A DNA stretch of 35,076 nucleotides from Chitinophagaceae bacterium (GCA_947447825.1 CANFLL010000041.1:1-35076), one strand, 5' to 3'. Counted from the first letter of the stretch, positions 1 to 10,136 are shown. Program-made: numbers and translations. The notes: a model not told the origin generated them from the sequence alone.

Positions 1-1
1 G

Positions 2-121
2 TTCTTGCAAACAGTGGATAATATCCTCAAAAAAACAACTGAGGCAATCAGACCTAACAGAACCTTTCCCAGAAAACATAAACAGAAAAAACCTAAATCA
101 ATGAACTATAAAATAATGTGA
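2..121 (+). CDS. C-terminal end of an IS4-like transposase (truncated by window edge)
   Basis: An open frame enters from the left edge and gives 39 residues before a TGA. Its tail (RPNRTFPRKHKQKKPK, then a short hydrophobic end) follows the spacing of the basic C-terminus of IS4-family DDE transposases, RPnR..PR..K..PK. The catalytic DDE part lies outside the window, so activity cannot be judged. The bases after the stop (about 122-165) would hold the right end of the element, but the matching left terminal repeat is off-window and no boundary or target duplication can be defined. The family call rests only on this short basic tail; another basic protein is possible. Confidence 0.5.
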   Translation, partial: FLQTVDNILKKTTEAIRPNRTFPRKHKQKKPKSMNYKIM

Positions 122-288
122 TGAAATCTCTTAACTTAACGACATTGGGTGTACTTTGCAAAAACAGGAAAGATATGTTACTATTTTTCAGTAGTTTACC
201 CTAGAATTGTGAAAGTTGAGAACTTTTAATGAAGGCCTTGTTGGGCGTTGATAAATTATGAAATAAATAAAAAGTAGAAGAAGATTTT

Positions 289-792
289 ATGCAAGTGATT
301 AAGGATTTTATTGTTCAATATGACCTTTTGCCACATCCAGAAGGAGGATATTTTAAAGAAACCTACAGAAGCGAAATAGTGTTGAAGGAGGCGGCATTGC
401 CGGATAGGTTTCGGGGAGTTAGGAGCTGTAGTACTGCTATTTACTTTTTATTAGAAAAAGGGAATTTTTCTGCTTTCCATCGCATAAAAAGCGATGAGTG
501 TTGGCATTTTTACGCTGGTCAAACTTTGCATATTTATGTAATAGAACCATCAGGTATTTTTAAAACCATTAAACTTGGAAACAATATGGCTAATGGGGAA
601 TTTTTTCAGGCAGTAGTGCCAGCCAATAGCTGGTTTGCTAGTGAACCTGCTCCAGAAAGTATTTATAGTTTTGTGGGATGCACGGTTTCTCCCGGGTTCG
701 ATTTTGAGGACTTTGAAATGGCAAAAGGGGAGGAGTTGTGTTCAATTTATCCCAACCATAATGAAATTATTTTAAGGCTATGTAGGCAATAG
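289..792 (+). CDS. DUF985 (cupin_5) family protein
   Basis: This 167-residue protein has the typical length and motifs of the DUF985/cupin_5 family, small beta-barrel proteins related to yeast YML079w. The N-terminal HPEGGYFKETYRS motif (from about residue 16), the STAIYFLL strand, HRIKSDECWHFYAG (about 64-77) and the VPANSWFASEP strand near residue 109 are diagnostic. The fold is a single-domain cupin with a small-molecule pocket; the natural ligand is not established for the family. There is no signal peptide, so it is probably cytosolic. The ATG at 289 is preceded by an A/G-rich stretch but no clear ribosome site, as usual in Bacteroidetes. It stands alone between the transposase tail and aspS, about 100 bp before the latter. 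Confidence 0.88.
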   Translation: MQVIKDFIVQYDLLPHPEGGYFKETYRSEIVLKEAALPDRFRGVRSCSTAIYFLLEKGNFSAFHRIKSDECWHFYAGQTLHIYVIEPSGIFKTIKLGNNMANGEFFQAVVPANSWFASEPAPESIYSFVGCTVSPGFDFEDFEMAKGEELCSIYPNHNEIILRLCRQ

Positions 793-860
793 TTTATTAA
801 AATCCATTATATTTTTTATTTCCGAAATGAAACGATTACCAATGCCTACCACCATTTCTC

Positions 861-868
861 TATATTTG
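861..868 (+). promoter_or_regulatory. Bacteroidetes-type -7 box for aspS
   Basis: TATATTTG matches the TAnnTTTG -7 consensus of the Bacteroidetes primary sigma factor exactly and is followed by GC. It lies 22 bp before the aspS ATG, which predicts a short leader. No convincing -33 TTG box at the expected spacing was found. Confidence 0.5.
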
Positions 869-890
869 CGCCCACAAAAATGGATTAATA

Positions 891-2750
891 ATGTATAGAA
901 CGCATACGTGTGGCGAATTGAGGATAGACAAAAAGAATGAAACCGTAACCCTTGCTGGCTGGGTGCAGACGGTACGGAAGTTTGGTAGTATCACATTTGT
1001 TGATTTGAGAGATAGATACGGGATTACCCAATTGTTGTTTAATGAATCATTGAATGGGTTATTAGATGCAAATCCTTTGGGAAGAGAGTTTGTTTTGCAA
1101 GCAACGGGCAAGGTAAATGAGCGTAGTAATAAGAACTTAAACATCCCAACCGGCGAAATAGAAGTAGCAGTAACAGAATTTAAGGTGCTGAATAAGAGTG
1201 CGGTTCCTCCGTTTACCATTCAGGATGATACGGATGGCGGTGACGACTTACGCATGAAATACCGTTACCTAGATCTTCGTCGTAATGCCGTAAAACGTAA
1301 CCTAGAGTTGCGTTATGCAGTAAACAGAAGTACCAGAAATTACCTGCATGAAAACAATTTCATGGATATTGAAACCCCTTTCCTCATAAAATCTACTCCT
1401 GAGGGCGCAAGAGATTTCGTTGTACCTAGTAGGATGAATGGAGGGCAGTTTTATGCGTTGCCGCAAAGCCCGCAAACGTTTAAACAACTACTAATGGTGA
1501 GTGGTTACGACCGTTACTATCAGATTGTGAAGTGCTTTAGGGATGAAGATTTGCGTGCAGACCGTCAGCCAGAATTTACCCAGATAGATTGTGAGATGGC
1601 TTTTGTAGAGCAAGAAGACATTCTACAAATGTTTGAAGGATTGGTAAAAAGGATATTTAAGGATGTAAAAAACATTGATTATAACGAAGTAGTAAAGCGC
1701 ATTACTTGGGAAGAAGCGATGTGGAATTATGGTAATGATAAACCAGATATCCGCTTTGGTTTAGAGATTGCCAACTTAAAATTCCCTAAGCACGCTTTCC
1801 CAACAAGAGAGGCGTTGAACCCTAACCAAAATAAGGCAGGCAATGCAGAACATGCTGCTTTAGAGAGCGATTTTGCTGTGTTTAATGATGCAGAAACTGT
1901 ATTGGCTATCGCCATTCCTGGTTGCAGCGAATATACCCGCAAGCAAACAGACGAATTGGTAGAATGGGTAAAGCGTCCTCAGATTGGTATGAAGGGATTG
2001 GTTTTCATTAAGTGTAATGCCGATGGAACATTTAAGAGTAGTGTAGATAAATTTTATTCTGAAGATAAACTAAAAGCCATTGCTGAGGCTACCAATGCTA
2101 AAGCAGGTGATTTGATATTGATTTTAGCTGGTGCAGAAGAGCGTACCCGTAAAGCAACTAGTGATTTAAGAATGGAAATGGCAACCCGTTTAGGTTTGCG
2201 TAAGAATGATGAGTTTAAATTGTTGTGGGTACTAGACTTTCCGTTGTTTGAATATGCAGAAGAAGAGAACCGTTGGGTAGCTAGGCACCATCCGTTCACG
2301 TCGCCAAAGCCAGATCAGATAGAAGTAATGATTAATAACAATCCAGTTATTGAAGATGCATCAAAATATCTGGAACATCCATACAGTAACATCAAGGCGA
2401 ATGCTTATGATATGGTATTGAACGGTAATGAAATAGGCGGTGGAAGTATTCGTATCTTCCAAAGAGAACTTCAAGAAAAGATGTTTGCTGCCTTGGGCAT
2501 GACCGAAGAAGAAGCTAACCACAAGTTTGGGTTCTTACTAGGTGCCTTCGAATATGGTGCGCCTCCACACGGTGGTTTGGCTTTTGGTTTCGATCGGTTG
2601 TGTGCTATCTTGGGTGGTAGCGAAAGCATCCGGGACTTTATTGCTTTTCCTAAAAACAATAGCGGTCGCGATGTAATGCTTGATGCACCAAGCACCATCG
2701 ATGATAAACAATTGAAAGAATTGCAGATTAAATTGAACTTGAATTTATAA
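891..2750 (+). CDS. aspS: Aspartyl-tRNA synthetase
   Basis: A class IIb aminoacyl-tRNA synthetase of 619 residues that charges tRNA-Asp with aspartate using ATP in the cytosol. The N-terminal OB-fold anticodon-binding domain occupies roughly residues 1-105 ([20 protein letters not shown]). Then come class II motif 1 ([17 protein letters not shown], about 160-176), motif 2 ([18 protein letters not shown], 216-233) and motif 3 ([10 protein letters not shown], near 565). The region between motifs 2 and 3 is long, as expected for the GAD insertion of bacterial-type AspRS. Whether it is discriminating or also charges tRNA-Asn cannot be decided here. The ATG at 891 fits the family N-terminus ([10 protein letters not shown]). 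A strong hairpin follows the stop, so the gene is probably monocistronic. Confidence 0.97.
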   Translation: MYRTHTCGELRIDKKNETVTLAGWVQTVRKFGSITFVDLRDRYGITQLLFNESLNGLLDANPLGREFVLQATGKVNERSNKNLNIPTGEIEVAVTEFKVLNKSAVPPFTIQDDTDGGDDLRMKYRYLDLRRNAVKRNLELRYAVNRSTRNYLHENNFMDIETPFLIKSTPEGARDFVVPSRMNGGQFYALPQSPQTFKQLLMVSGYDRYYQIVKCFRDEDLRADRQPEFTQIDCEMAFVEQEDILQMFEGLVKRIFKDVKNIDYNEVVKRITWEEAMWNYGNDKPDIRFGLEIANLKFPKHAFPTREALNPNQNKAGNAEHAALESDFAVFNDAETVLAIAIPGCSEYTRKQTDELVEWVKRPQIGMKGLVFIKCNADGTFKSSVDKFYSEDKLKAIAEATNAKAGDLILILAGAEERTRKATSDLRMEMATRLGLRKNDEFKLLWVLDFPLFEYAEEENRWVARHHPFTSPKPDQIEVMINNNPVIEDASKYLEHPYSNIKANAYDMVLNGNEIGGGSIRIFQRELQEKMFAALGMTEEEANHKFGFLLGAFEYGAPPHGGLAFGFDRLCAILGGSESIRDFIAFPKNNSGRDVMLDAPSTIDDKQLKELQIKLNLNL

Positions 2751-2773
2751 TAGCATATTGTTTATGTCACTTT

Positions 2774-2812
2774 AGTAAAGGGTTGTCTAAAACAGACAAC
2801 CCTTTACTTTTT
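2774..2812 (+). terminator. Intrinsic terminator after aspS
   Basis: A 15-bp perfect stem (2774-2788 with 2794-2808) closes a 5-nt loop and runs into a short T tract. It starts 24 bp after the aspS stop. Confidence 0.8.
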
Positions 2813-3020
2813 AAAAGAGACAATAGTGTACTTTTTGAAAAAAGGATGGATGTGTTTAAGATTTAGTAATAATGAGGTTTTGACTGCATGATTTAGTACA
2901 CCAAATTTTAACACGTCTATTTACAGCACCTTTAAACCGATAAAATTTCTTTAAAATAATCGTCAAGGCAACAAATGGTATAATTATGCCTCTATATAAT
3001 ATATCACGTAAAATATTTTG

Positions 3021-4226
3021 ATGAGTAGTAAGAGTCTGTTGTTCTTTTTTGTTTTTATAATTTCTTTCAAAGGTCTATTTGCTCAGGCTGATACACTAAC
3101 TCCCCAAGTTTCAAAACAAAAAGATATGGGCGATGTAATAAATAGTCTTTCTAGGCATAAAAAAACAGATTCCTCAAAAGTGTTGAGTGAAGTTAAAAAA
3201 TATCATTTTTCATTTGTTCCCGCTGTTGGATATACGCTTCAAACTGGTTTTGCAGGAATTGCAAGTGCTAACCTTGCCTACAAAACAGATACTAATTCCA
3301 TTACCAAGGTTTCTAGTATATCAACTAGTTTCACTTATTCTCAATACAGGCAAAGCATTATCCCCTTTTTATTGAACATCTGGACTAAGAATAATATGTA
3401 TAATATCATTTCAGATAATAGGTTTATTGAGTATCCATCCGATATTTATGGACTTGGTGGGAGAACAGATCCTAACCAAGGAATTACCATTAACTTCTCT
3501 GGACTAAAGCTTCATGAAACATTGTTGCGTTCTATTAACAAAAATCTATTTGTTGGTGTTGGGGTCTATTATGATCATTTTTGGAACATCAAAGCAATTG
3601 ATTCTCTCAAACCGAGGGCAAATATGCGATTAAATAGGACGCTTGGTAAAAAAGAAATTGCTTCGGGATTAGCATTTAAGGTTTTATATGATAACAGATT
3701 AAATCAGTTGAATCCTACTGATGGAGTATTTGCCAATGTAGTTTTTAGACCCAATTTTACTTTTATGGGTAGTCAAACTAATTGGCAATCGTTGTTAGTT
3801 GATCTCAGAACATACATTACACTGCCAAGCAAATCGAACAATGTATTAAGCTTGTGGAGTTTAAATTGGTTGACAACAGGAGGCGTTCCTCCTTATTTGT
3901 TATTGCCTAGCACAGGTTGGGACGATCAGTACAATACAGGTAGGGGTTATATTCAAGGAAGATTTAGGGGTGATAATATGTATTACGCAGAAGGAGAATA
4001 TCGTTTTCAAATTTCAAGGAATGGATTGTTTGGTGGTGTAGTCTTTTTGAATGTTGAAAAATTCTCAGGCGAAATATCAAAACAGTTCAGTACCGTTGCG
4101 CCTGGTTATGGTGTTGGGTTTAGGCTGAAACTTAATAAGTTTTCTGGAGCTAACCTTTGTGTAGATTATGGCTTTGGTGAAAACGGTTCAAAAGGTTTCT
4201 TTGTAAACTTGGGTGAAGTATTCTAA
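3021..4226 (+). CDS. BamA/TamA-type (D15 surface antigen) outer membrane beta-barrel protein
   Basis: The 401-residue product starts with a signal peptide (SKSLLFFFVFIISFKGLFAQA) and ends in phenylalanine, as outer-membrane barrels do. It shows alternating amphipathic strands throughout. Two landmarks of the Omp85 barrel domain are visible: the NQLNPTDGVFANVVFRPN strand (about residues 230-247) and the GRGYIQGRFRG segment (about 311-321), which corresponds to the conserved RG(F/Y) lid-loop motif. No POTRA repeats are evident; the region between signal peptide and barrel is only about 45 residues. It is therefore a short, barrel-only relative rather than BamA itself, and its substrate is unknown. 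The ATG at 3021 is preferred over a TTG one codon upstream. No operon partner is obvious; the exporter gene follows after about 210 bp. Confidence 0.75.
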   Translation: MSSKSLLFFFVFIISFKGLFAQADTLTPQVSKQKDMGDVINSLSRHKKTDSSKVLSEVKKYHFSFVPAVGYTLQTGFAGIASANLAYKTDTNSITKVSSISTSFTYSQYRQSIIPFLLNIWTKNNMYNIISDNRFIEYPSDIYGLGGRTDPNQGITINFSGLKLHETLLRSINKNLFVGVGVYYDHFWNIKAIDSLKPRANMRLNRTLGKKEIASGLAFKVLYDNRLNQLNPTDGVFANVVFRPNFTFMGSQTNWQSLLVDLRTYITLPSKSNNVLSLWSLNWLTTGGVPPYLLLPSTGWDDQYNTGRGYIQGRFRGDNMYYAEGEYRFQISRNGLFGGVVFLNVEKFSGEISKQFSTVAPGYGVGFRLKLNKFSGANLCVDYGFGENGSKGFFVNLGEVF

Positions 4227-4365
4227 CCTTAACCTTTTCTTCTACCCTTTCCACAGGAATCTAGTCGAAATAAGTCTAACAACTTTCACTTTAATGCATT
4301 CCCTTTTGGGGGCATTACTTACTACTTGTCACTTTCAACTTACTTATGGTTATAGAAAAAAAGTA

Positions 4366-4391
4366 TTGTTTAGTAATCAAATACTAAACAA
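4366..4391. promoter_or_regulatory. Operator-like inverted repeat upstream of the ABC exporter
   Basis: Two perfect 10-bp arms, TTGTTTAGTA (4366-4375) and TACTAAACAA (4382-4391), flank a 6-bp spacer. The site ends 47 bp before the exporter ATG. It lacks a following T tract, so a repressor site is more likely than a terminator. The regulator is unknown. Confidence 0.4.
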
Positions 4392-4438
4392 ATAACTCAT
4401 TATTGCATTTCTTTACTTCGATACACTAAAATAATTTA

Positions 4439-6214
4439 ATGAAAACACTTGTAGGTTACTTATCTCCTTACAGATGGCAGTTGGCTTTAGCGATGTTATT
4501 GGCAGCTATCAATCAGATATTTTCTTTGTTAGACCCCACCATTTTTGGTAAAATAATAGACTTTCTAAACACATCAGGAACCATTAGTAAAGGTTTCATC
4601 ATTCATCCCACAATTGAAAAAGACTTCTTTTTGGAGCATATCGCTGTATTAATGGGTATGTCAATTGGTGTGGCGATGGTGTCTCGTATTGCAAAATCAT
4701 TTCAAGATTATGTGGTGAATGTGGTGGTGCAGAAGTTTGGGGCTAAAGTATTTACAGATGGTTTGCAACATTCAATGCGTTTGCCCTATCAGGATTTTGC
4801 CGATCAACGAAGTGGGGAAACATTGTCTATACTGCAAAAGGTCCGCCAAGATACGTCTCAGTTTATTGGTTATTTCATCAATGTTCTTTTTCCAATTGTA
4901 GTGGGTATTGTCTTTTTAATGATAATTACCATTAAAATTCATTGGAGTTTGATCTTGGTTTATTTTACAGGTATCATCATATTGGCTTTTTTGGTGGGTG
5001 TATTAAGTAAAAAAATAAAAGCTATTCAAGGAAATATAGTTAGAGAGACAGCTTCATTAGCAGGAAGCACAACAGAAAGCTTGCGCAATATAGAACTTAT
5101 TAAAAGCCTTGGTTTAACCCAGCAAGAAGTAAAACGACTAAACACAAACACGTACAAGATACTGGGGCTGGAACTTTCTAAGGTGAAAAGGGTTCGAAGT
5201 ATTGCTTTCTTGCAAGGCACTACGGTACACTTTCTACGTGTAGTTATCTTATTTATTCTGTCTTATTTGGTGTTTGGTGGAAAACTCACAACAGGACAGC
5301 TTATCTCGATGCAGTTTTATAGTTTCTTTATCTTTGGTCCATTACAGGAGTTAGGAAGCATAATTACCTCCTACAAAGAGGCAGAAGTTTCGATAAATAA
5401 TTTTGATAAGTTGATGAAGAAATTGGTTGAACCAAAACCAGCTTCGCCAGTAGCTGTGGGAGATATCAATGATTTGGAATTTAGAAATATCTCTTTTCAA
5501 CATACAACAGCACAATACAAAGCGTTAGAGAATATTAGTTTTGATGTTAGAAAAGGCGAAACCATTGCCTTTGTAGGACCAAGTGGCGCTGGAAAAAGTA
5601 CGTTGGTTAAATTATTAGTAGGTCTCTATCGTCCGCAGGAAGGCACTATCTGTTATAACGGAGCAAAAGGAAACGATATAGATTTTGATGAACTAAGAGG
5701 GCAAATAGGTTTTGTTACGCAGGATACTCAACTGTTTAGTGGAACGATAAAAGAGAATCTTTTGTTTGCAGCTCCTAATGCTTCTGATGCCGATTTAAGG
5801 GATGCATTGCATAAAGCCAGTTGTGAGAACCTTTTGCAAAGAGCAGAAAAAGGCTTGGATACGTTGATAGGTGAGGGTGGCTTGAAATTGAGTGGTGGCG
5901 AAAAGCAACGTTTGTCTATTGCCCGTGCTTTGATACGCAAACCCCGTCTATTAATATTTGATGAAGCTACTTCTGCACTAGATTCTTTAACAGAAGAATC
6001 TATCACTAATACTATTAGAGCAATATCGGAAGAGAAAAACCAGATTACAGTTATGATTGCCCATCGCCTAAGTACCATTATGCACGCTGAACGTATTTAT
6101 GTTTTGGAAAAAGGCCAGATAGTGGAAACAGGTAGCCACCTTGAACTTCTTGCTGAAAAAGGCTTGTATTATGCAATGTGGAGGCAACAAATAGGAGAAA
6201 GAAAGTTGGCTTAA
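4439..6214 (+). CDS. ABC transporter, fused permease/ATPase (MsbA-like exporter half)
   Basis: A 591-residue half-transporter of the type I exporter fold. The N-terminal permease domain (about 1-330) has six hydrophobic segments. The C-terminal ATPase has Walker A GPSGAGKST (about 379-388), signature LSGGEKQR (about 484), Walker B LLIFDE (about 503) and the switch histidine in AHRLST (about 541). It should act as a homodimer in the inner membrane, exporting a lipid, peptide or drug using ATP. The LpxL-like acyltransferase gene follows after 90 bp on the same strand, which makes a lipid A flippase role (MsbA) attractive, but the substrate cannot be read from the sequence. An operator-like palindrome precedes the gene. 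All catalytic motifs are intact. Confidence 0.92.
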   Translation: MKTLVGYLSPYRWQLALAMLLAAINQIFSLLDPTIFGKIIDFLNTSGTISKGFIIHPTIEKDFFLEHIAVLMGMSIGVAMVSRIAKSFQDYVVNVVVQKFGAKVFTDGLQHSMRLPYQDFADQRSGETLSILQKVRQDTSQFIGYFINVLFPIVVGIVFLMIITIKIHWSLILVYFTGIIILAFLVGVLSKKIKAIQGNIVRETASLAGSTTESLRNIELIKSLGLTQQEVKRLNTNTYKILGLELSKVKRVRSIAFLQGTTVHFLRVVILFILSYLVFGGKLTTGQLISMQFYSFFIFGPLQELGSIITSYKEAEVSINNFDKLMKKLVEPKPASPVAVGDINDLEFRNISFQHTTAQYKALENISFDVRKGETIAFVGPSGAGKSTLVKLLVGLYRPQEGTICYNGAKGNDIDFDELRGQIGFVTQDTQLFSGTIKENLLFAAPNASDADLRDALHKASCENLLQRAEKGLDTLIGEGGLKLSGGEKQRLSIARALIRKPRLLIFDEATSALDSLTEESITNTIRAISEEKNQITVMIAHRLSTIMHAERIYVLEKGQIVETGSHLELLAEKGLYYAMWRQQIGERKLA

Positions 6215-6304
6215 AATAGTTGAACGTTTAGCGTGTAAGTTTCCCCATTGGGTGCAAATCACAGAGTCATTGCTATAAGTTATTTTTGCTTTTATTCTTT
6301 CAGG

Positions 6305-7210
6305 ATGTACTACATAGTTTATTATATATTTTATTTTTTCTCACTACTTCCTTGGTTTATTATTTACCGGATAAGTGATTTACTTTATTTCTTAACCTAC
6401 TACGTTTTAGGCTATCGAAAGGAAGTTGTGATGAATAATTTGGCGATTGCTTTTCCTGAAAAGTCAGAAAAAGAAAGGATACGAATAGCCAAGGAAATGT
6501 ATAAAAGGTTAATAGATACTTTTTTGGAAACGTTGAAAGCTTTGTCAATATCTAAAGAAGAGCTCAATAAAAGATTTCAGGCAAATTACGAAGTGGTAAA
6601 TGACCTTTATGAATCCGGACAGAATGTTCAATTGCATGGTGGTCACTTCTTCAACTGGGAATATACAAATCTTGCTTATTGCCTAAACATAAAATTCCCA
6701 TTTACTGGCGTTTACTATCCATTGAGTAATAAGATATTCGATAAAATTATGTACGACTTGCGTTCTAAGTTTGGAAGTATTCTTATTCCTGCTCCAACTT
6801 TCAACAGACAGTTTCTAAAGATTGCTAAAGGAAGATATGTGCTTACCCTTGGTGGTGATCAAAATGCAAGTAACTTAGGTGCTGCTTACTGGTTGCCCTT
6901 GTTTGGCAAGATGGCTCCCTTTGTGACAGGTCTTGAAAGGATGGCTGTTGCAAAAGATACGGCTATTGTGATGTGTACGACTTATAGGGTTAAGCGTGGA
7001 TATTATAAATCTGAATTTTCACTATTCACCACACAACCCTCAACCTTACCTAAAGGGGCAATAACAATTGGCTTCAGAGATTACCTAGAAAATCAAATAC
7101 GTCTTCGGCCTGAAAATTATCTTTGGACTCACAAACGCTGGAAACACCAGTTTGATCCTAATAAATTTGCAGAGATGGTTCTAGAAGATGTAAACAAAAC
7201 TGCTTCTTAA
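6305..7210 (+). CDS. Lysophospholipid/lipid A acyltransferase (LpxL/HtrB family)
   Basis: A 301-residue protein of the bacterial lipid A biosynthesis acyltransferase family. A hydrophobic N-terminal helix (YYIVYYIFYFFSLLPWFIIY) anchors it in the inner membrane. The catalytic H-x4-E motif is HFFNWE (His114, Glu119), inside the family context QLHGGHFFNWE. Further family segments are FTGVYYPLSNK and GGDQNA, and the C-terminus carries the usual YLWTHKRWK motif. The predicted reaction is transfer of a secondary acyl chain to a lipid A precursor or related lipid. The reading frame extends back to a TTG at 6248, but the ATG at 6305 gives the normal N-terminus and is preceded by AGG. The MsbA-like exporter gene just upstream may be co-transcribed. 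Confidence 0.88.
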   Translation: MYYIVYYIFYFFSLLPWFIIYRISDLLYFLTYYVLGYRKEVVMNNLAIAFPEKSEKERIRIAKEMYKRLIDTFLETLKALSISKEELNKRFQANYEVVNDLYESGQNVQLHGGHFFNWEYTNLAYCLNIKFPFTGVYYPLSNKIFDKIMYDLRSKFGSILIPAPTFNRQFLKIAKGRYVLTLGGDQNASNLGAAYWLPLFGKMAPFVTGLERMAVAKDTAIVMCTTYRVKRGYYKSEFSLFTTQPSTLPKGAITIGFRDYLENQIRLRPENYLWTHKRWKHQFDPNKFAEMVLEDVNKTAS

Positions 7211-7218
7211 AAGCAGTT
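7198..7218. terminator. Small hairpin between convergent genes
   Basis: An 8-bp stem (7198-7205 with 7211-7218) overlaps the acyltransferase stop codon. It sits in the 40-bp gap between this gene and the convergent AsmA gene. It could terminate either transcript, but the T tract is poor. Confidence 0.35.
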
Positions 7219-7250
7219 CTGTTTACATGATTTCATACCAAAGACTACCT

Positions 7251-9923
7251 CTAGCTTTTCTTTCTAAATGGATTAAATCCTTTCAGTAAGCCCTTTCCTG
7301 CTTCTTCCAAAGTTTTTTTGGGGTCTGCTGCATTGCCAGAACTATCTTTTCCACCTAACAGTTTCTTAGTAATTTCAGATTTGGCATCTTGCAAAAGTTG
7401 TTTTTTTACAGAAGCAATCGTATCTTTTACTGTTGCAGTTACAGCCTTTTTGGTACTATCTATTTTAGCTTGCGCAAAGTCAGTGGCTTGTTGTTTTAGA
7501 TCTAGTGCAAGATTCCCAGCCGTTTGTTTCAAGTCGGTCTTTACAGTAGGATTATTCATAAAACCACCCAATTTAACTTGCAAGTTCACTATGTCAGCCA
7601 CTTTAACAGGTACTCCTTTGCTAGCCGCTTGTGCTGTAAGATTATTGATTAGCGCATTTCCCTGATTGCCCATCAAAGCACGTGGCACTTTCATATTCAC
7701 TGTGTAATCAATCGATTTGTCCAATCCATTTAGGCCTCCAATCTCCATGTCAATGTCTTTCATCTTCACATTAAATGGTTTGATTAAAACTTTACCATTG
7801 GCAAATTCAAACACACCCTTTAAGTCTTTAAGAGAAATATCTTGATTCAGTTGCTTGATGTTTAGCACTTGAGCAACCTTTGCTACTGGAGTAAACTTAC
7901 TAAGCACCCCTTGAAGTAATAGCATATTGCCATTGCCATTCATTGTGTTCATATCTGGTGTCATATTGTCCCCCAAATTGCCCTTCATGGTTAGTTGAGA
8001 GCTCATTTTTCCTCCGAGATATTCTCCTACAGGCATCAATTTTTGTATGGTATTAAACGCTTGAAAAGTTTTTTGTACATCAACATTCTTTACATCATAA
8101 GACAAAGAAATCTCTGGTTTCTTTTTATTTATTTTGGTAGAATAAGAGCCATTAATGATCATTTGTCCATCCAGAGCATTCCCTTTAATGTTTGTCATCT
8201 TCACAGTTTCATCTGCCACTTGCAAAGCTCCCGATAAAGATTGAATGGTTAATTTGTTATACAATACTTTTTCAATAGCCGCATTCAACGTAAGGTTAAG
8301 GTTCGCAGGCACCAAGAATGGCGCAGATGTAGCCGTACTTTTTGTAGTTGTATCTGCCGAAACCCCCATTAACTCGTTAAGGTTAACATATCCAGCTTTA
8401 AAAGTTAGAACGCCATCAAGGGGTTCATTTTTTAGGGCATAATCTAACACATTGTTTAAGTATCCATTTGCAACAAACTTGGTGTCTAAATACTGTCCAT
8501 CTGCATTATTCAGTGTAACATTTTTAGGATTAAAGGTCATTAAATATGAATTTACCTGCACCCCTTTTGGATAATCTTTTGAGGCATAATAGAAGTTGTT
8601 CAGCGCAATAGTTCCCTTAGCATTAAACTTGTCATATTGCTTTGCTTTCAAGGCATTTGTGTTGCCATTCATCGACATGTCAGCATTCAATAATCCTTTT
8701 ATCTGTGTGCCATCTGGAAGTTTCACAAACTGCGCCACCTTCGATAAATCTAGTTTCCCCTTCGCCACAGCATCTACATATAAGTCGGAGATTGGTGTTT
8801 TAACTAACAGCTTAAAATCAAAAGGTTCTTCTGCCAATTCAATATGTCCTTGCGGAATATCAACAACAGTATGATCTGTAATGCCATCAGGATTATCTAC
8901 TTTAACCTGAAAATTAATGTTCTTTACTGGTGCAGGCAAATCAGGATATTGGAAGAATCCATCCTTAACAGAAAGGTTAAGTTGAAATGCAGGCAGTTGT
9001 TTCTTGCTATAATTGCCTTTTACAAAACCATTTAATGCCGCCTGACCGTTTGTTTTTATACTTGCAAAATTATTTTGATAGATGGATGGAATAAACGACA
9101 AAATACTTTTAAAACTAGTAGAAGGAGCTTTAAAAGTGATGTCCATATTGTAGGTACTATCATTGAGAATTTGAAAAGCACCGCCTGTTGAAACTTGTAA
9201 ATCATTCAGCTGAATCTTGTCAGTTTCAAAACTGTATTTCCGTTGGGGATTATCTATTTTTATATCCAAGTCAATGCTAGCCTTTACCTTGTTTAAATAG
9301 GGGATGCCGCCATATTTAAAGGTGATGGTATCGGCAGAAGTTTTGGTAGCCAATGTTAGCAAGTCCGAAGTGAAATCACCGTTACCGTTGTGTTCAAGGT
9401 TCACAATCACCATACTCATATTAGCAGCAGCATCTTGATAGTTTATATATCCATTATGTATTCCATAATGTTTAAGATTCAATTTGAATGGTTTACTTTC
9501 CTTTTCAGTCGTGGTTTCTGGAGTAGGCTTTGTAATGTTCCAGTTTGCTTTGCCATCTTTCGTGGAGATTGCATGAATGCGGGGTTCGTTTAAATCAATC
9601 GAAGCAATCTTCATCTGGTCGCCAGTTATCACGCTCATAACATCTAGAGATAGGTCGAAATCTTTCACAGAAACAAGTGTGTCACCAGCAAATTCATCTA
9701 CTCCAATCACTTGCAAATTATCTAGTGCAACAGATAGTTTAGGGAAATGTCTGAAAATAGAAAGGTTAACATCAGAAAAGTCAACCTTGGCATTGATGCT
9801 TTTGTTGATATTATCCTTCACTAAGCCCTCTATTTTACCCTTAAATATAAATGGGATGGCTACTGCTACAGCCAGAAGAACTACTAGGGAGAGTCCGGTT
9901 ACTGCAAGAATTTTCTTTATCAT
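7251..9923 (-). CDS. AsmA family protein (outer-membrane lipid homeostasis)
   Basis: An 890-residue protein with one N-terminal membrane anchor (IKKILAVTGLSLVVLLAVAVAI) followed directly by the AsmA-type segment FKGKIEGLVKDNINKSINAKVDFSDVNLS. A long run of beta-strand-rich repeats in the periplasm follows. The AsmA C-terminal region (about 640-790, with LSLKDLKGVFEFANGK-like strands) is recognisable, then a Lys/Ala/Asp-rich amphipathic tail ending in NPFRKKS. AsmA-like proteins form elongated hydrophobic grooves that shuttle phospholipids between the membranes; this function is inferred from the family. The ATG at 9923 is preferred over an upstream TTG at 9932. The gene is convergent with the acyltransferase gene and divergent from kdnB across a 1-kb spacer. 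Confidence 0.88.
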   Translation of the reverse strand: MIKKILAVTGLSLVVLLAVAVAIPFIFKGKIEGLVKDNINKSINAKVDFSDVNLSIFRHFPKLSVALDNLQVIGVDEFAGDTLVSVKDFDLSLDVMSVITGDQMKIASIDLNEPRIHAISTKDGKANWNITKPTPETTTEKESKPFKLNLKHYGIHNGYINYQDAAANMSMVIVNLEHNGNGDFTSDLLTLATKTSADTITFKYGGIPYLNKVKASIDLDIKIDNPQRKYSFETDKIQLNDLQVSTGGAFQILNDSTYNMDITFKAPSTSFKSILSFIPSIYQNNFASIKTNGQAALNGFVKGNYSKKQLPAFQLNLSVKDGFFQYPDLPAPVKNINFQVKVDNPDGITDHTVVDIPQGHIELAEEPFDFKLLVKTPISDLYVDAVAKGKLDLSKVAQFVKLPDGTQIKGLLNADMSMNGNTNALKAKQYDKFNAKGTIALNNFYYASKDYPKGVQVNSYLMTFNPKNVTLNNADGQYLDTKFVANGYLNNVLDYALKNEPLDGVLTFKAGYVNLNELMGVSADTTTKSTATSAPFLVPANLNLTLNAAIEKVLYNKLTIQSLSGALQVADETVKMTNIKGNALDGQMIINGSYSTKINKKKPEISLSYDVKNVDVQKTFQAFNTIQKLMPVGEYLGGKMSSQLTMKGNLGDNMTPDMNTMNGNGNMLLLQGVLSKFTPVAKVAQVLNIKQLNQDISLKDLKGVFEFANGKVLIKPFNVKMKDIDMEIGGLNGLDKSIDYTVNMKVPRALMGNQGNALINNLTAQAASKGVPVKVADIVNLQVKLGGFMNNPTVKTDLKQTAGNLALDLKQQATDFAQAKIDSTKKAVTATVKDTIASVKKQLLQDAKSEITKKLLGGKDSSGNAADPKKTLEEAGKGLLKGFNPFRKKS

Positions 9924-10136
9924 AATGTACAATTAACTTAACAATGAAATTATTATTGGTCGCAAATTAGGCAGTAAATGTGTAGAATTAGTTCAATTGG
10001 TTGTAAAAATAAATTTAAAGAATGTTTTAAGAACGTGATAGTTGTTGTTTCTGGGGAAGATAAGAAAGGTAAAGTAAACAACATAATGCTATTATTTAGT
10101 AGAGGTCTCACTAAAATTAGTTTCAAAACATCTAAA

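Noticed and set aside
122-165. Right terminal inverted repeat of the IS4-like element
   Set aside because: The left end is outside the window, so no repeat pair or target duplication can be shown.
860-1219. Antisense open frame over the 5' end of aspS
   Set aside because: It is the mirror of a strongly conserved synthetase domain and has no features of its own.
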